From contig CM066923.1 of assembly GCA_033964015.1 (NCBI GenBank), positions 10,680,887-10,744,886 on the forward strand: a stretch of DNA of 64,000 bases. The letters are read 5' to 3'. The position numbers and the translations under genes were made by a program. The DNA is from Scolanthus callimorphus. Its lineage: Eukaryota; Cnidaria; Anthozoa; Actiniaria; Edwardsiidae. Every line of letters begins with the position of its first letter. Positions within the stretch are counted from its first letter, which is position 1. Positions 24,967 to 50,882 of this stretch are shown here, in pieces. The notes under the pieces were generated by a model. That model searched no databases and had not been told where the DNA came from. It worked only from the letters and a program-made list of their open reading frames with translations.

Positions 24967-26255
24967 ACCCAGTGCATCAAGCAAATCAGTGCGATGTGAA
25001 CCCTGGGGTTTGCCCCTGTGAACCCTACGGGTTTGCCCCTGATGTAGAGCACTGAAGGAACATTTGTTGTGTAACTGTAAAATGACGAAAAAAGAAAAAC
25101 GTAAGAAGTTATTCGATGAAGTGGTAACGTTTGGCGTTAATAAATCGGACCAAGAATAAATGTATAAATTAGTGCTTCCAAATAAAAAAAAAACATCCAG
25201 TAGGAATCTGACGCCTTAAATGCTTAAGTTAAAAATATCTCAATCAGGTGGTTCTTGAATAAAGATGTCTTTTCGGTCAGCCATGGATTGGACATGTAAA
25301 TAAGATTAGTTTAAACTTAATGTGTTTGTGCTTGTTTGTCAGGACTGTCTCTGGAAGTGAAGAGAGACTAAAGGATGACTCCTATCAGGGCGACAGTACG
25401 ATTGTACCGCGCTCTGCCGCACAACTTAGGCTGCGCTTCCTGTCACGAGTTGGACAGCAGGTAAGGGTTGAGTGTTTGTTGGGAGGTAGGAAACAACAGG
25501 TATATGGTGTTCATTGAGTGTGTTGGGAGGTAGGAAACAACAGGTATGGTGTTCATTGAGTGTGTTGGGAGGTAGGAAACAACAGGCATATGGTGTTCAT
25601 TGAGTGTGTTGGGAGGTAGGAAACAACAGGTATGTGGTGTTCATTGAGTGTGTGTTGGGAGGTTGGAAACAACAGGTATGGTGTTCATCGAGTGTGTGTG
25701 TTGGGTGGGAGGTGGGAAACAACAGGTATGGTGTTCATTGAGTGTGTGTGTTGGGAGGTGGGAAACAACAGGTATGGTGTTGATTGTGTCTGCAGCCCTA
25801 TCGCCCCATGTAAGGGAATATGGAATCCAGAATGCAGACGTTTTCCCAGCTTAACTCCTACTCTAAATTGCTAAAACGTTTGTCAGAACTTGCAGATTTT
25901 GGAGTGAAGCGTTGTTAGTGTTGGCCGCGATCTTTGTTTTTCCCCAGCAGCCTGGAAATAACCCAATTTCTGTGAGCTTTGGCATCCGGAATCCAGCTAG
26001 TGGAATCCGGAATCTGTTTTGAATGGATAGAATCTGGGATACAGGAGCTGGAATCAAGATGCTGTAATCCGGAATCCGAATAGCTTTTGGATTCCTGCCT
26101 TTATGGGGCGAATTCTAGAGATATGCCTATGTCGTAGAGATATACAGGAGCATTCTTTCAAATCCTGCTTAATTTCTCTTGTTTCTTTGCAGTATTTCCA
26201 AGTACCAGAGACATACAGATCACATCCTCTGGCCTACCCTCACGTGCTAAAATAA
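6056..26255 (+). CDS. MFSD1: MFSD1-like lysosomal major facilitator transporter, 18 exons
   Basis: This encodes an MFS transporter of the MFSD1 family, known in mammals as a lysosomal membrane protein. Exons: 6056-6214, 7148-7200, 7972-8084, 10252-10294, 11642-11709, 13248-13356, 14186-14294, 17304-17400, 18242-18352, 18953-19007, 19464-19542, 20501-20577, 21083-21180, 22076-22186, 22659-22706, 24691-24748, 25343-25460, 26193-26255, all with GT/AG borders. Family blocks in order: YYCYDNPAAL, YPNVILCFFGGFLLDKVFG, GGENLAVAQNTY with WFKGKELN, EVIQLRDVKDFSLSLWLIF, VPEHQLGTAYG. The N-terminus carries an acidic dileucine-type signal, EKSPLI (residues 7-12). Nine one-base deletions at homopolymers break the frame in exons 1, 8 (two), 9, 10 (two), 11 and 14 (two). 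Allowing for them, every exon phase agrees and the product is about 525 residues, longer than human MFSD1 mainly at the C-terminus. I read these as assembly errors; a young pseudogene is the alternative. Confidence 0.9.
7753..7851. repeat. Tandem duplication in MFSD1 intron 2
   Basis: Two adjacent copies, about 43 bp each, start CCTGAGCCAAA and end GACTAATTTCAAGCC (7753-7795 and 7810-7851). They contain the small palindrome AGTCACA(T/C)TTGTGACT-like core. They are probably part of a dispersed repeat, because a related AGTCAC...GTGACT phrase occurs near 35540. Confidence 0.6.
8784..10023. mobile_element. TTAA-flanked DNA element in MFSD1 intron 3 (1240 bp)
   Basis: The terminal inverted repeat GGACGGTGCCTACAA lies at both ends, each next to TTAA (8780-8783 and 10024-10027). 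The inside is AT-rich and carries no transposase that I can read, so it is non-autonomous. TTAA targets are used by piggyBac and Kolobok. The GG start is more like Kolobok, but this is an inference. The ends differ from the 633-bp TTAA family. Confidence 0.82.
10618..11323. mobile_element. Inverted-repeat element in MFSD1 intron 4
   Basis: ATTGCGGTCGAAG at the left end is matched by CTTCGACCGCAAT at the right end, about 700 bp apart. No clear target duplication was seen (possibly TAA). The inside has a 30-bp direct repeat (GATCGAGGC...AGTTTCATTACCATTCCAC) near 11119-11190 and no recognisable protein. Confidence 0.6.
12328..12653. mobile_element. MITE with GGGTGCTTACCATTGG ends, MFSD1 intron 5
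   Basis: The terminal inverted repeats GGGTGCTTACCATTGGTCA are followed by repeated ACCGGTT and CAATGGTAC words that pair across the element. CTT flanks both sides, a possible 3-bp target duplication as in PIF/Harbinger-type elements. The length is 326 bp and no protein is encoded. Confidence 0.72.
13464..13712. mobile_element. Palindromic MITE, MFSD1 intron 6
   Basis: Nearly the whole stretch is a palindrome: AATAGT...GAATTCTCTACTCTAC at the left mirrors GTAGAGTAGAGAATTC...ACTATT at the right, with GTTGTGAATACC near the centre. A one-armed fragment of the same family is at about 14721-14793, also in this gene but in intron 7. Confidence 0.75.
13826..14080. mobile_element. hAT-like MITE (GGGGC(A/G)TAGCC ends)
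   Basis: AGGGGCATAGCC at the left and GGCTACGCCCC at the right are the ends of a small element. Flanks GCAGCACT and GCAGCAAT form an 8-bp duplication with one mismatch, which fits a hAT insertion. The same family occurs at 28021-28316, 57269-57451 and, more divergently, 39768-40012. G-runs and C-runs lie inside both ends. Confidence 0.78.
14378..14564. mobile_element. Short palindromic MITE
   Basis: AATAGAGCTCCTCAGCTTGG...CAGATCATGTG at the left pairs with CACATGATCTG...CCAAGCCGAGGAGGTCTATT at the right. The ends resemble the AATAGACCTACTCGGCTA family at 17459 and 53032, so this is probably a related subfamily. Confidence 0.7.
14882..15128. mobile_element. Palindromic MITE
   Basis: The left arm TGAAATAACGTTACTAATCG...TTCAGGTCAC is mirrored by the right arm GTGACCTGAACACGATTAG...CGTGATTTCA, with arms of about 35 bp around a 170-bp centre. 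No protein is encoded, and it sits in MFSD1 intron 7. Confidence 0.75.
15594..15760. mobile_element. Small inverted-repeat element
   Basis: GACAG...TTTGGCACGGCTCGGATAAA at the left is inverted at the right end (TTTATCCGAGCCGTGCCAAA...CTGTC). It is surrounded by sequence rich in TTACGCGGGATTGCG-type words (15280-15430 and 15990-16040) that look like a degenerate repeat. Confidence 0.65.
16092..16982. mobile_element. TA-flanked inverted-repeat element, copy B (891 bp)
   Basis: This is the second copy of the 4783-5647 element, here inverted relative to copy A. The ends read TAGTGGTTTCAATAAA / complement, each next to TA (16090-16091, 16983-16984). Inner landmarks shared with copy A include GGCGCCAAGC, CATCGCGCGCGGCATTTT (inverted) and CACCTTCGAAGGTATAATGA. 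It lies inside MFSD1 intron 7. Confidence 0.82.
16990..17175. repeat. Dispersed ~185-bp repeat with ATTGCGCC(C/T)GATAC start
   Basis: It begins ATTGCGCCCGATACGG and ends GACTTTGATTATTTCTTAAT. Related copies lie at about 19050-19160 (shorter) and 44368-44552. Inside are repeated ACGCCTA words that can pair with TAGGCGT, so an RNA copy could fold. It has no protein and no clear terminal inverted repeat. Confidence 0.55.
17459..17874. mobile_element. MITE with CGGCTAACGGTGTTTAC ends
   Basis: AAATCGGCTAACGGTGTTTAC at the left is inverted at the right end. The interior from about 17575 to 17850 reappears in inverted orientation at about 47195-47455, including the phrases AACTCGGCTTTG and CTCATGAATAATTCAT. 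Shorter members with the same ends lie at 53032-53403. The element lies in MFSD1 intron 8, just after exon 8. Confidence 0.7.
18384..18754. mobile_element. hAT-like element with G/C-run termini (371 bp)
   Basis: The ends are CCGGGGG and a long C-run followed by CGGG. Flanks ACTGGCAA (18376-18383) and ACTGGCAG (18755-18762) form an 8-bp target duplication with one mismatch. Inside are several CCCCTAAAAGGTACC-like words and GCTCGTCG / CGACGAGC near the two ends. The same family, with a perfect 8-bp duplication, is at 49720-50147. It sits directly between MFSD1 exons 9 and 10. Confidence 0.75.
19785..19813. repeat. G29 homopolymer
   Basis: A run of 29 G in MFSD1 intron 11. Its exact length is unlikely to be correct, given the evidence of homopolymer error elsewhere. 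It has potential for quadruplex structure. Confidence 0.9.
20257..20459. mobile_element. MULE-like MITE with perfect 9-bp duplication (203 bp)
   Basis: The terminal repeats (T/G)AGACTGCTAGC(A)G...CCCCTACT pair across the element. The flanks are TGATATTTC on both sides (20248-20256, 20460-20468), a perfect 9-bp target duplication. A 9-bp duplication with paired arms suggests the Mutator-like group. The right end lies 41 bp upstream of MFSD1 exon 12, so it is next to the acceptor's pyrimidine tract. A larger relative with AGACTGCTT ends is at 28375-29095. Confidence 0.8.
21208..21878. repeat. Three direct repeats of ~140 bp, one interrupted by a MITE
   Basis: Three copies (about 21208-21353, 21371-21511, 21738-21878) share CACGTGCTCACCGCGTG, TTGGTCCCTCGCTTCTGTCA and AACGCAGCTGT. 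The second copy is followed by a palindromic MITE at 21514-21728 whose ends are ACCCCGT...CACACGAGACCGG and complement, built of CGGTACCG-type words. A related one-armed fragment is near 20755-20830. All lie in MFSD1 intron 13. Confidence 0.75.
22862..24181. mobile_element. MULE-like element with 109-bp TIRs and 9-bp duplication
   Basis: The left arm 22862-22970 and right arm 24073-24181 are essentially perfect inverted repeats of 109 bp, starting CATCCTCGCGCGCCAGGG. The flanks are GCTAAGGAC at 22853-22861 and at 24182-24190, a perfect 9-bp duplication. Long TIRs with a 9-bp duplication are the hallmark of Mutator-like elements. The 1.1-kb interior shows no transposase that I can recognise. 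It lies in MFSD1 intron 15. Confidence 0.88.
24901..24965. repeat. G26 / C30 homopolymer hairpin
   Basis: Twenty-six G, then a 9-base spacer TATTAAGGT, then thirty C. The two runs are complementary and could form a hairpin; the G-run could also form quadruplex. It lies just downstream of MFSD1 exon 16. It may be the paired ends of a G/C-run element such as the family at 18384, or an artefact of inaccurate run length. Confidence 0.85.
25468..25790. repeat. Minisatellite in MFSD1 intron 17
   Basis: About seven copies of a 40-55 bp unit containing TTGGGAGGTAGGAAACAACA followed by GGTATGGTGTTCATTGAGTG. The units drift in length through the GTGT stretch. The array starts immediately after the donor of exon 17 (25460/25461). 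The donor GTAAGGGTTGAGTG may belong to the first unit. Confidence 0.85.
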
Positions 26256-26478
26256 CGTCATTTACCAAGCGAGTAACCGCAATTACCAGTTCCGACCCGC
26301 AGGATACGCTGGGATAGCACAGAGATCCAGCATCTTAGACGAGCCCGAAGTAGATTTTTAACTTATGTACATGACAAATTTATTTTTGTAGTTATACCTG
26401 GGTCAAGGAAAATCTTCCTTTGGACCTAGTGAGGGATTACTAACTGGTCTCTCTCGGAAGCCCGAGAACCCATTCCGG

Positions 26479-26484
26479 AATAAA
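26479..26484 (+). promoter_or_regulatory. Candidate polyadenylation signal for MFSD1
   Basis: AATAAA occurs about 225 bp after the stop codon and is followed by a T/G-rich stretch (GTTTGGGGGG). It is the first such hexamer after the last exon. Transcript evidence is needed to confirm it. Confidence 0.45.
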
Positions 26485-28020
26485 CGCCTTGGGGAATTAT
26501 TAATATTTGTTTGGGGGGCAGGGGGGGGGGGGGGGGGGTTGATAACGAGCCTGAAGTAACAGCGTTAATGATAAACCCAGCGATAGCGCTAACATAAATT
26601 GGTTTGAAGATGTGGGCAATGGCGCAATTTAGGCAAACCCACCATCAGTCTTCACAAATTAAGATATGGATAAATGCTCTATGCCATAGTTACCCTGCGA
26701 GCAGTGGTTTCCTCCTCTCTTGGGCCGACGGCGAGCTGAATGGCGGCCAAGTAAGAATTAACGTTCCGATTTATCCATACCTTACTGAAATTTTCATAAT
26801 TCTGCGAACTCTCACTTTACATTTCCTAACAGGCGCATGCATTTTTCTAAGTTTCGTATGCATTTTATAGTAAAAAAAAATGGTTTTGAGGCCCAGCCAG
26901 TCCTTATTAGTTTAAATAACCTCTCAAAGCCGGCGTGAAATCACCCAGAGCTGTTCACTCGTTTGATTGACGGAAGCCAAACCGCGGTTTGTTAGTTGAC
27001 GCAGTTCGCAGAATTTTGAAAATTGCAGTAAAATGTATTTTTATTTTATTTTTATCACAACTTTGTACAAATTTGTTATTATAATGATTTTCATTTAATA
27101 TCACAGTTACTTAGAGGTCCATTTAAATAATATTATGTATTGCTTATAAGACAATTTAGTAGAAAAATAAATCAATTGTTTAAATCTGGAAAATTCGTCT
27201 TTGTTTTAAAAAGGGGTATATCTTTTTCTTTTTTCACTGAGTGATGTCTTTCACAATATTTCAAAGGTACACTGCAAACGCAGCTCTCGTGGTTGCTCAC
27301 TAAAAGGGGAATGGCCTAAAACCGAGGCTTGCCGAGACTGGCAGTTTAAAATCCGAGCCCGAGACTGAAGAAAATATCAGCTCATATAATATTTACTGTA
27401 TTTCGAAGTTTGAGGGTGAAAATCCGAGGTTCCGAGACGCACGGTAAAAATTCCGAGATTCTGCGAAAATTTGACGAGACTTGATATTTTTTTATTTTTT
27501 TAGGGACTATTCGCTACCCCTACTAAAGATTGGTTTTCACTGAAGACGTATGTGTAGATGAAAGCTTTAGGGGAAACGGGTCAGAACAGGACAGGCCCCG
27601 GATTGGTTCAATGTTTCGACTGGCGGGACAGAAAAAGCGGAAATAAATATCGATGTTTTGAAAACGCGGGTTGTGCGATTACAAAGGTTTTGGCTGTAGC
27701 AATGTATATGTTGCCACAGAAGCCCGTCGAAACGAAAGTCGGGATTACTTCCAACAGCCATTCGCCACCCCTCCTGTGGAAATTCCAGTTTCAAAAATTA
27801 AACGGAACATCCCTTTCATTCTCAGTTAACAAGGATGCAAGAAAAAAATCGATAGGGCTCGTTACAAATGTTGTATATGGTGAAAGAGGTTAATGTAAAA
27901 AAAGTGAAAAAATGTCGCTGAAGCTCCTTGGTTAAATTTCACCATTACATCCCTGTGTGACAGAGAAAATGCTGCACATGGGAATAAAACATGGCGGCAA
28001 AAAAAAAAACATGGCAGGAC
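26485..28020. other. Intergenic, repeats only
   Basis: No gene was seen. The block at about 26885-27010 (CCCAGAGCTGTTCACTCGTTTG, AGCCAAACC, GAAAATTGCAGTAA) is a dispersed repeat whose second copy at about 49640-50215 is split by a transposon. From 27300 to 27480 the sequence repeats CCGAG-type words. An open frame of 111 codons at 27558 matches no known family and is probably chance. Confidence 0.45.
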
Positions 28021-28316
28021 AGGGGCGTAGCCAGGGGGGTTCCAGGGATTCCGGAACCCCCCCTCTCCCGCAGCGGAACCCCCCTCGCCTCTGTTCTGGA
28101 CCGACTTACTACTAAAATTGTAAATATTTAATAGACAACAAATAAAAGCTCCAATAAAATGTAGCAAATTTCTTCAAACGCTACGGTTTTTCCCCGAGAT
28201 CAATATTTTTGGCTGGGTTTCCTGTGGCGAGAACGCAAAAAACACGTCCGATCTATGTGGAGTTTTATATTTTTTGAATTTTGGACCCCCCTCTCATAAG
28301 TGCTGGCTACGCCCCT
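28021..28316. mobile_element. hAT-like MITE, AGGGGCGTAGCCAG ends (296 bp)
   Basis: Perfect 14-bp inverted ends AGGGGCGTAGCCAG are flanked by GCAGGAC on both sides (28014-28020, 28317-28323). The 7-bp duplication and the end sequence fit a widespread hAT-type non-autonomous family in animals. GGGG and CCCC runs lie just inside both ends, as in the copy at 13826. Confidence 0.85.
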
Positions 28317-28374
28317 GCAGGACAAAGTGGGGTGCTCAGTACAGAACCAGCAGTATGGGGGACAGAAGCTCCAG

Positions 28375-29095
28375 TAGACTGCTTTGCACTCCCTTCTTTG
28401 CCGCCGAACGTCCGTATGAAATGCACTAGTCAATTGAAACCCCGGCCCCCCGACCCCCGGGACATAGCGGGAATGTAACATTTGTGCAGTGTTACATTTT
28501 GTACTTTTTCCCGCCCCCGGGGAAAATTTTGCTGTTACAATCCCCTCCCCTATTGCCCCGGTATATGGTACATTTTTTCTAGTGTTCCTACCTCAAGATG
28601 ATCGGCGCCTGTGCGGCTCACACCACAACATTCAACATATCCTCCAAAAAATCCCCGCGACACCTCCCACTCTCAATGATAGAGATATCCCAAGTTTGAT
28701 GGGTAACAGGAACGACGACGAAATTTTTTTTTGATACATGGATCGTCGAAAGCAAATTTTCCATATTGGCTGCGATGCTAGCATAATTGCTTGCTTGCAT
28801 ACATTTGCAGCGCATGTAATTACAAGAGCGTTACAACCCCGCTAAAAATCCCCGCCAATTTGGCAAATAGTTGCTGTCCCCGTTCCCCCGGAGAAATCTG
28901 GCGGTACAAAAGCGTAATTCCACGGCCATGTCCCCGTTACTCCCCCGCTATGTCCCGGGGGTCGGGGTTTCAATTGACTAGTGCAAAAACGAGCGCGTGT
29001 GAAAAGCCAGAGGACTCGTGCATCCCTATACTTCAAGCTATGATCGGCGCCCGTTTTCACGGACGTTCGCCAAAGAAGGGACTGCAAGCAGTCTA
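28375..29095. mobile_element. MULE-like element, TAGACTGCTTGCAG ends (721 bp)
   Basis: The left end TAGACTGCTTTGCACTCCC and right end GGGACTGCAAGCAGTCTA pair. The inner arms also pair (CCTTCTTTG, GAACGTCCGT, CTAGTCAATTGAAACCCCG, CCCCGGGACATAGCGGG). The flanks share AAGCTCC (28368-28374 region and 29096-29104 region), 7 of 9 bases, so this is probably an older 9-bp duplication. It shares end sequence with 20257-20459. No protein was seen. Confidence 0.7.
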
Positions 29096-29258
29096 AAGCT
29101 CCGTAGCGCCTTACTTTGCCGTCGATCCTTGAAATATGCAACACGCTAGCCAAAACGATTTTTTTTTTTTTTTTTTTTACACAGAGTGACTCCTGAGATA
29201 TCTCTTAGAAAGAGTACTGGTAGTCTTACTTCCAGAAGTATTCCACACACAGCACAAT

Positions 29259-29535
29259 GGGCAATTCCAGAAAATAAAGGTACCCCTCCCCCCACCCCAC
29301 GGGCGGCATTTGGAAATTCCGATGGGATGGGGGGGGGGGGGGGGGGGTTTAAGAGCTCGGAATTCTGATTGCAAGGGGGGGTTTTTGAAGCTGGAATTCT
29401 TTAACCTACCCGGAATTCTATATGCATGGGGGGTAAACCATTTTGGAAATTCTGAACGCATGGGGGCGGGGAGGGGGGGGGGTCAAAAACTAGTGCCGCC
29501 CGTGGGGAGGGTACCTTTATTTTCTGGAATTGCCC
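29259..29535. mobile_element. MITE with GGGCAATTCCAGAAAA ends
   Basis: Inverted ends GGGCAATTCCAGAAAATAAA are flanked by AAT on both sides. The interior has G-runs and repeated GGAATTC words. A second family member is at 33586-33802, and a one-armed fragment is near 11410-11460 (TTTCCAGATCCC ... TTCTGGAA). Confidence 0.75.
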
Positions 29536-29833
29536 AATAAGCAAACTAGAGGAACAATTCAAATGGCAAAAAAGAATTGGATGGAATGCAACTACTCATT
29601 CTTGGTTTACAAATTTGTTATAAATGACAGGTCTATACCATGGTGGTGGTATGGATCATTTCTCGAATTATACATTTTATAATCCGCTGATTATTATGTT
29701 AATATGTCACATTTATGTCCCTAGACTACTCATGTTATATGGCTAATGTTAAAAAAGGGTACATTTGATTGGTCGCCCACAATTTTTGTTTGACATAACT
29801 CCTCAAAGCTCCTGGCAGCCTAAAATAATATAG

Positions 29834-30128
29834 TTTAGTATAAACCAACTAATGGTCTATTACAAATGCTGCATTCTGATTGGCTGAGCTACTAATGGTC
29901 TATTAGTGATAGACCGTACCTGGCAAAACCACCACCTTTCTTTGCAAGAAAACTTGAGTTTTTCAACATAAAATAATGGTATTCATTGCCAAAACCGACC
30001 AACTAGTTGGTTTATACTAAAACAATTAGACCTCTCGTCCCCATGTGCTATGATATCAATAGACCATTTGGCCTTTGGCCTCATGGTCTATTCATCATAG
30101 CACATTCAGCCTCGAGGTCTAATTGTTA
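29834..30128. repeat. Two adjoining palindromic MITEs
   Basis: 29834-30021 has TTTAGTATAAACCAACTA at the left and its complement at the right. 30021-30128 is a second palindrome with AACAATTAGACCTC ends and ATGTGCTATGAT / ATCATAGCACAT inside. They share TGGTCTAT words. The order suggests one inserted next to or within the other. Confidence 0.7.
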
Positions 30129-31012
30129 ATTAGACATACCACTTTGACTATAATATGACTTCTAAACACACAGGCAAATTTGTTGTATGCATAGCAACAT
30201 ACCAAGTCGGAGAAAGCCTCCTTTTCCATCGGCTGATTCAGAGAATATATAGAGCAATGTTCTCGGTTGAATTTGGTAGGTAAATCAAATCTGAAACTTT
30301 GGTAAAATACACTTCTTCACACATAAATATCTACTACAGCATAGATGGCATAGCAAGCTCAAAGGGAAAGGTTTCCTTTCCCTTTGCTCACACTTCCCAG
30401 CTTTACAACCACTGAACATCTTATTTTGTTAATGAAATCCCTGGGCTTGGCCCACCAACCCAGCAGTACAAAAACATTCTTATTAGTCATGAATAAAGCA
30501 GGGGTCTTATGGGAGACACTGTCTATAACATTTTTCTGTCTAGGTAACATATGCATACTTGGCCATCTCACTGGAAAGGACCCACACAATCATGCAGTAC
30601 AACATCAAAGTTTAGGATATCTAGCATTTTATACTAGTAGAAGTCCTCATTCTCAAACCCAGAGCTTCCTGGCTCGTCACCTCGCAGGGAAGGCTCTGGT
30701 GATAGCCATTGACACATGTGTGAGATTTTATACAGAGCCGCTGAGGGAAAGAACCTTCTGTGCATGGCCCAACATTAAAAATCAGCGAAGGCCCTCATAT
30801 GGCCCTACCCTGTGAGCAGACAAGCCGGCAGATCTGGTTACCAGAATGAGAGGTCGTAAAAAAAAACATCAACTCATCTACCTTCAGCTACATGTTAAAC
30901 TGCAACCTTGCTAAGCTGTATATTTTTGCACTAGAGCTAATCATGTATGACTGTTGAGACCATTTAAAAACTGTAAAGTCCACACTGTCATGTTAATTGT
31001 ACTATGAGGTAC
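30129..31012. other. Intergenic, no gene supported
   Basis: A 143-codon open frame (30384-30815) exists. Part of it (CTCGTCACCTCGCAGGGAAG, GAGGCTCTGGTGATAGCC-like) is a dispersed repeat also seen at 42760-42810 and 42955-43000, so I do not call a gene. CCAAGTCGGAGAAAGC near 30208 recurs near 38450. Confidence 0.45.
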
Positions 31013-31184
31013 TACTCTTCCCAGTAGACCATTACCCCTTTCACTTTTTCAGCCTGTTGGCGGCTGTCTCAAATTGGTTGCATGGTCATGGTCATTGATT
31101 GCAAGGTGATCAGGCAATCAATTTGAGACAGCCGCCAACTGGCTGAAAAATTGAGAGGTGTAATGGTCTACTGGGAAAAGAGTA
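31013..31184. mobile_element. Palindromic MITE, TACTCTTCCCAGTAGACC ends
   Basis: The left arm TACTCTTCCCAGTAGACCAT...TTTTTCAGCC is matched by the right arm GGCTGAAAAA...ATGGTCTACTGGGAAAAGAGTA. Inner arms GGCGGCTGTCTCAAATTG / CAATTTGAGACAGCCGCC also pair. It lies about 350 bp beyond the 3' end of the F-box gene. Confidence 0.78.
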
Positions 31185-31533
31185 TCTAAGCATGATTTGT
31201 TAATCGGTAATTTTGCATAATGTGATTGGCTGAACTTTCATGAGAAGGCTGTGCCATGTCATTCTTGTACATGTACCATGTTCCATGCCTTTTCACACTC
31301 ATACCGAATAAGTTTATGTTTATGTCATGCTAACTATGGTTTATATGTACGGGTACTGCATGCAATGATGTACCAAAGAAGACATATTCTTGGTTTTCAA
31401 CCATCTCTAGAGAATCAAAAGACAATGCACGTAATGCATGACTGCTGGTACCAGAATGGACGCTGATTACATATCTTTTGTTAATCATCCACCAGAACGT
31501 ATTAGTGACGTCAGTTGCAAACGAAGAATTGTT

Positions 31534-32158
31534 TCAATTGTTATTATCTGTTAAAAATGTTGTCGATTTTGTATCATCTGCTTCCACTTTGCTTCTCAGC
31601 TCAGAAGCCCTGTGCTTCAAGGCTGATTCCTTTTCTTTGCGTCTTTTCACAAGAACTTGCAGCTGAAGCTTGTTGGTGAAAAACATTTTCTTCCAGCCAA
31701 CCTCTTTTGCTAGATCATGAATTTCCGGCGTAACAGTGTCACAATGCGACTTGTAGATCTTTTCCCAAAGCTCATCACTAGAGCAGACTTTCCTTAGAAA
31801 TTTACACACAGCTCCTAGCTTAGCAACGTCCACCAAATCAAGAAAGCTAGCAATATGAACCACGATGTCTGAAGGCAACCGCACAAGCCAGTCTCCACAC
31901 ACTAGAGAATGCACCAGACGAAGCGTATCTTCACCAAATACTCGTGTGATATCCATTTGTGTCAGATCATCATCGTCGAAATCTTCCCAGGGAACTTTAC
32001 GTTGGCTAGGTGGAATGTAACGCTGATCTTTGCGTACAGAAATTCTCCATGTTCGCCACACGACCATATGATCTTGCACGATCAACTGATGGAAATCCTT
32101 GCTTGGGGACGGCGCTTGTGCGGTTTTTTTCCAGATAAATATGACAGCCGCGATTCAT
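31534..32158 (-). CDS. FBXO36: F-box protein, FBXO36-like, single exon
   Basis: This encodes an F-box protein, expected to act as the substrate adaptor of an SCF ubiquitin ligase. The F-box spans roughly the middle of the protein (LVRLPSDIVVHIASFLDL, with VCKFLRKVCSSDELWEKIY). Downstream, CDTVTP-IHDLAKEVGW, MFFTNKLQLQ and a KRRKEK tail match the FBXO36 signature. The N-terminal APSPSKDFHQLIV block also matches. The ATG at 32156-32158 joins this frame only if the T7 run at 32124-32130 (A7 on the coding strand) is six long; with that, the product is about 207 residues against 188 in human. As written, the first in-frame ATG would lose the N-terminus. It has no introns, unlike the vertebrate gene, so it could be a retrocopy or have lost introns. 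It is divergent from the PP2A gene. Confidence 0.85.
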
Positions 32159-50344
<18,186 letters not shown>

Positions 50345-50487
50345 GTAAGCCAACAATATGGCACAATTAGTTTGCTTTGTTTGTACAATCAGGGAACAAT
50401 AAACATGAAACTATAGTAATATGTGAAAAAAATTGGATTCTGTTTTGGGGATTTTGATTATACATCATTTTCAAGCCGGTACAAGCT

Positions 50488-50873
50488 GACAGAACCCAAA
50501 ATGGCAAGATTTCTACCCTAAGGTCAGGTAAAGTCAGATAGGCTTGATTCTTTGCATAGAGTATCCTTATACAATAAGAAACAAGATAGAAATGAGTATT
50601 TTTTTTAATTGATCCGTCTTTAAGATATCAGCTGCTAAACTTTGGTTACTGCATCGTTTTATGGCAAAATTTGTACAATTCTAACAAAAAATGTCAAAAA
50701 GTGCTGCAGCAACCAAAGTGTAACTCCTCATATCTTAAAGACGGATCAATTAGAAAAAAAATAATCATTTCTATTTTGTTTCTTATTGTATAAGGATACT
50801 CTATGCAAAGAATCGAACCTATCTGACTTTACCTGACCATAGGGTAGAAATCTTGCCATTTTTGGGTTCTGTC
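50488..50873. mobile_element. MULE-like fold-back MITE with perfect 9-bp duplication (386 bp)
   Basis: The arms of about 165 bp begin GACAGAACCCAAAA and pair with few mismatches, leaving a centre of only about 50 bp. GTACAAGCT is present immediately outside both ends (50479-50487, 50874-50882), a perfect 9-bp duplication. No protein is encoded. It lies just downstream of the last identified PPP2R1 exon. Confidence 0.88.
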
Positions 50874-50882
50874 GTACAAGCT

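Noticed and set aside
6056..26255. MFSD1 as a decayed pseudogene
   Set aside because: All breaks are one-base losses at homopolymers, splice sites are intact, residues conserved in the family are kept, and neighbouring essential genes show the same kind of break. It is not fully excluded.
28281..28478. Open frames at 28200-28481 on both strands
   Set aside because: They span the boundary of two MITEs (28021-28316 and 28375-29095) and have no protein support.
30384..30815. 143-codon open frame
   Set aside because: Part of it is a dispersed repeat also found at about 42760-43000, and there is no domain or homology.
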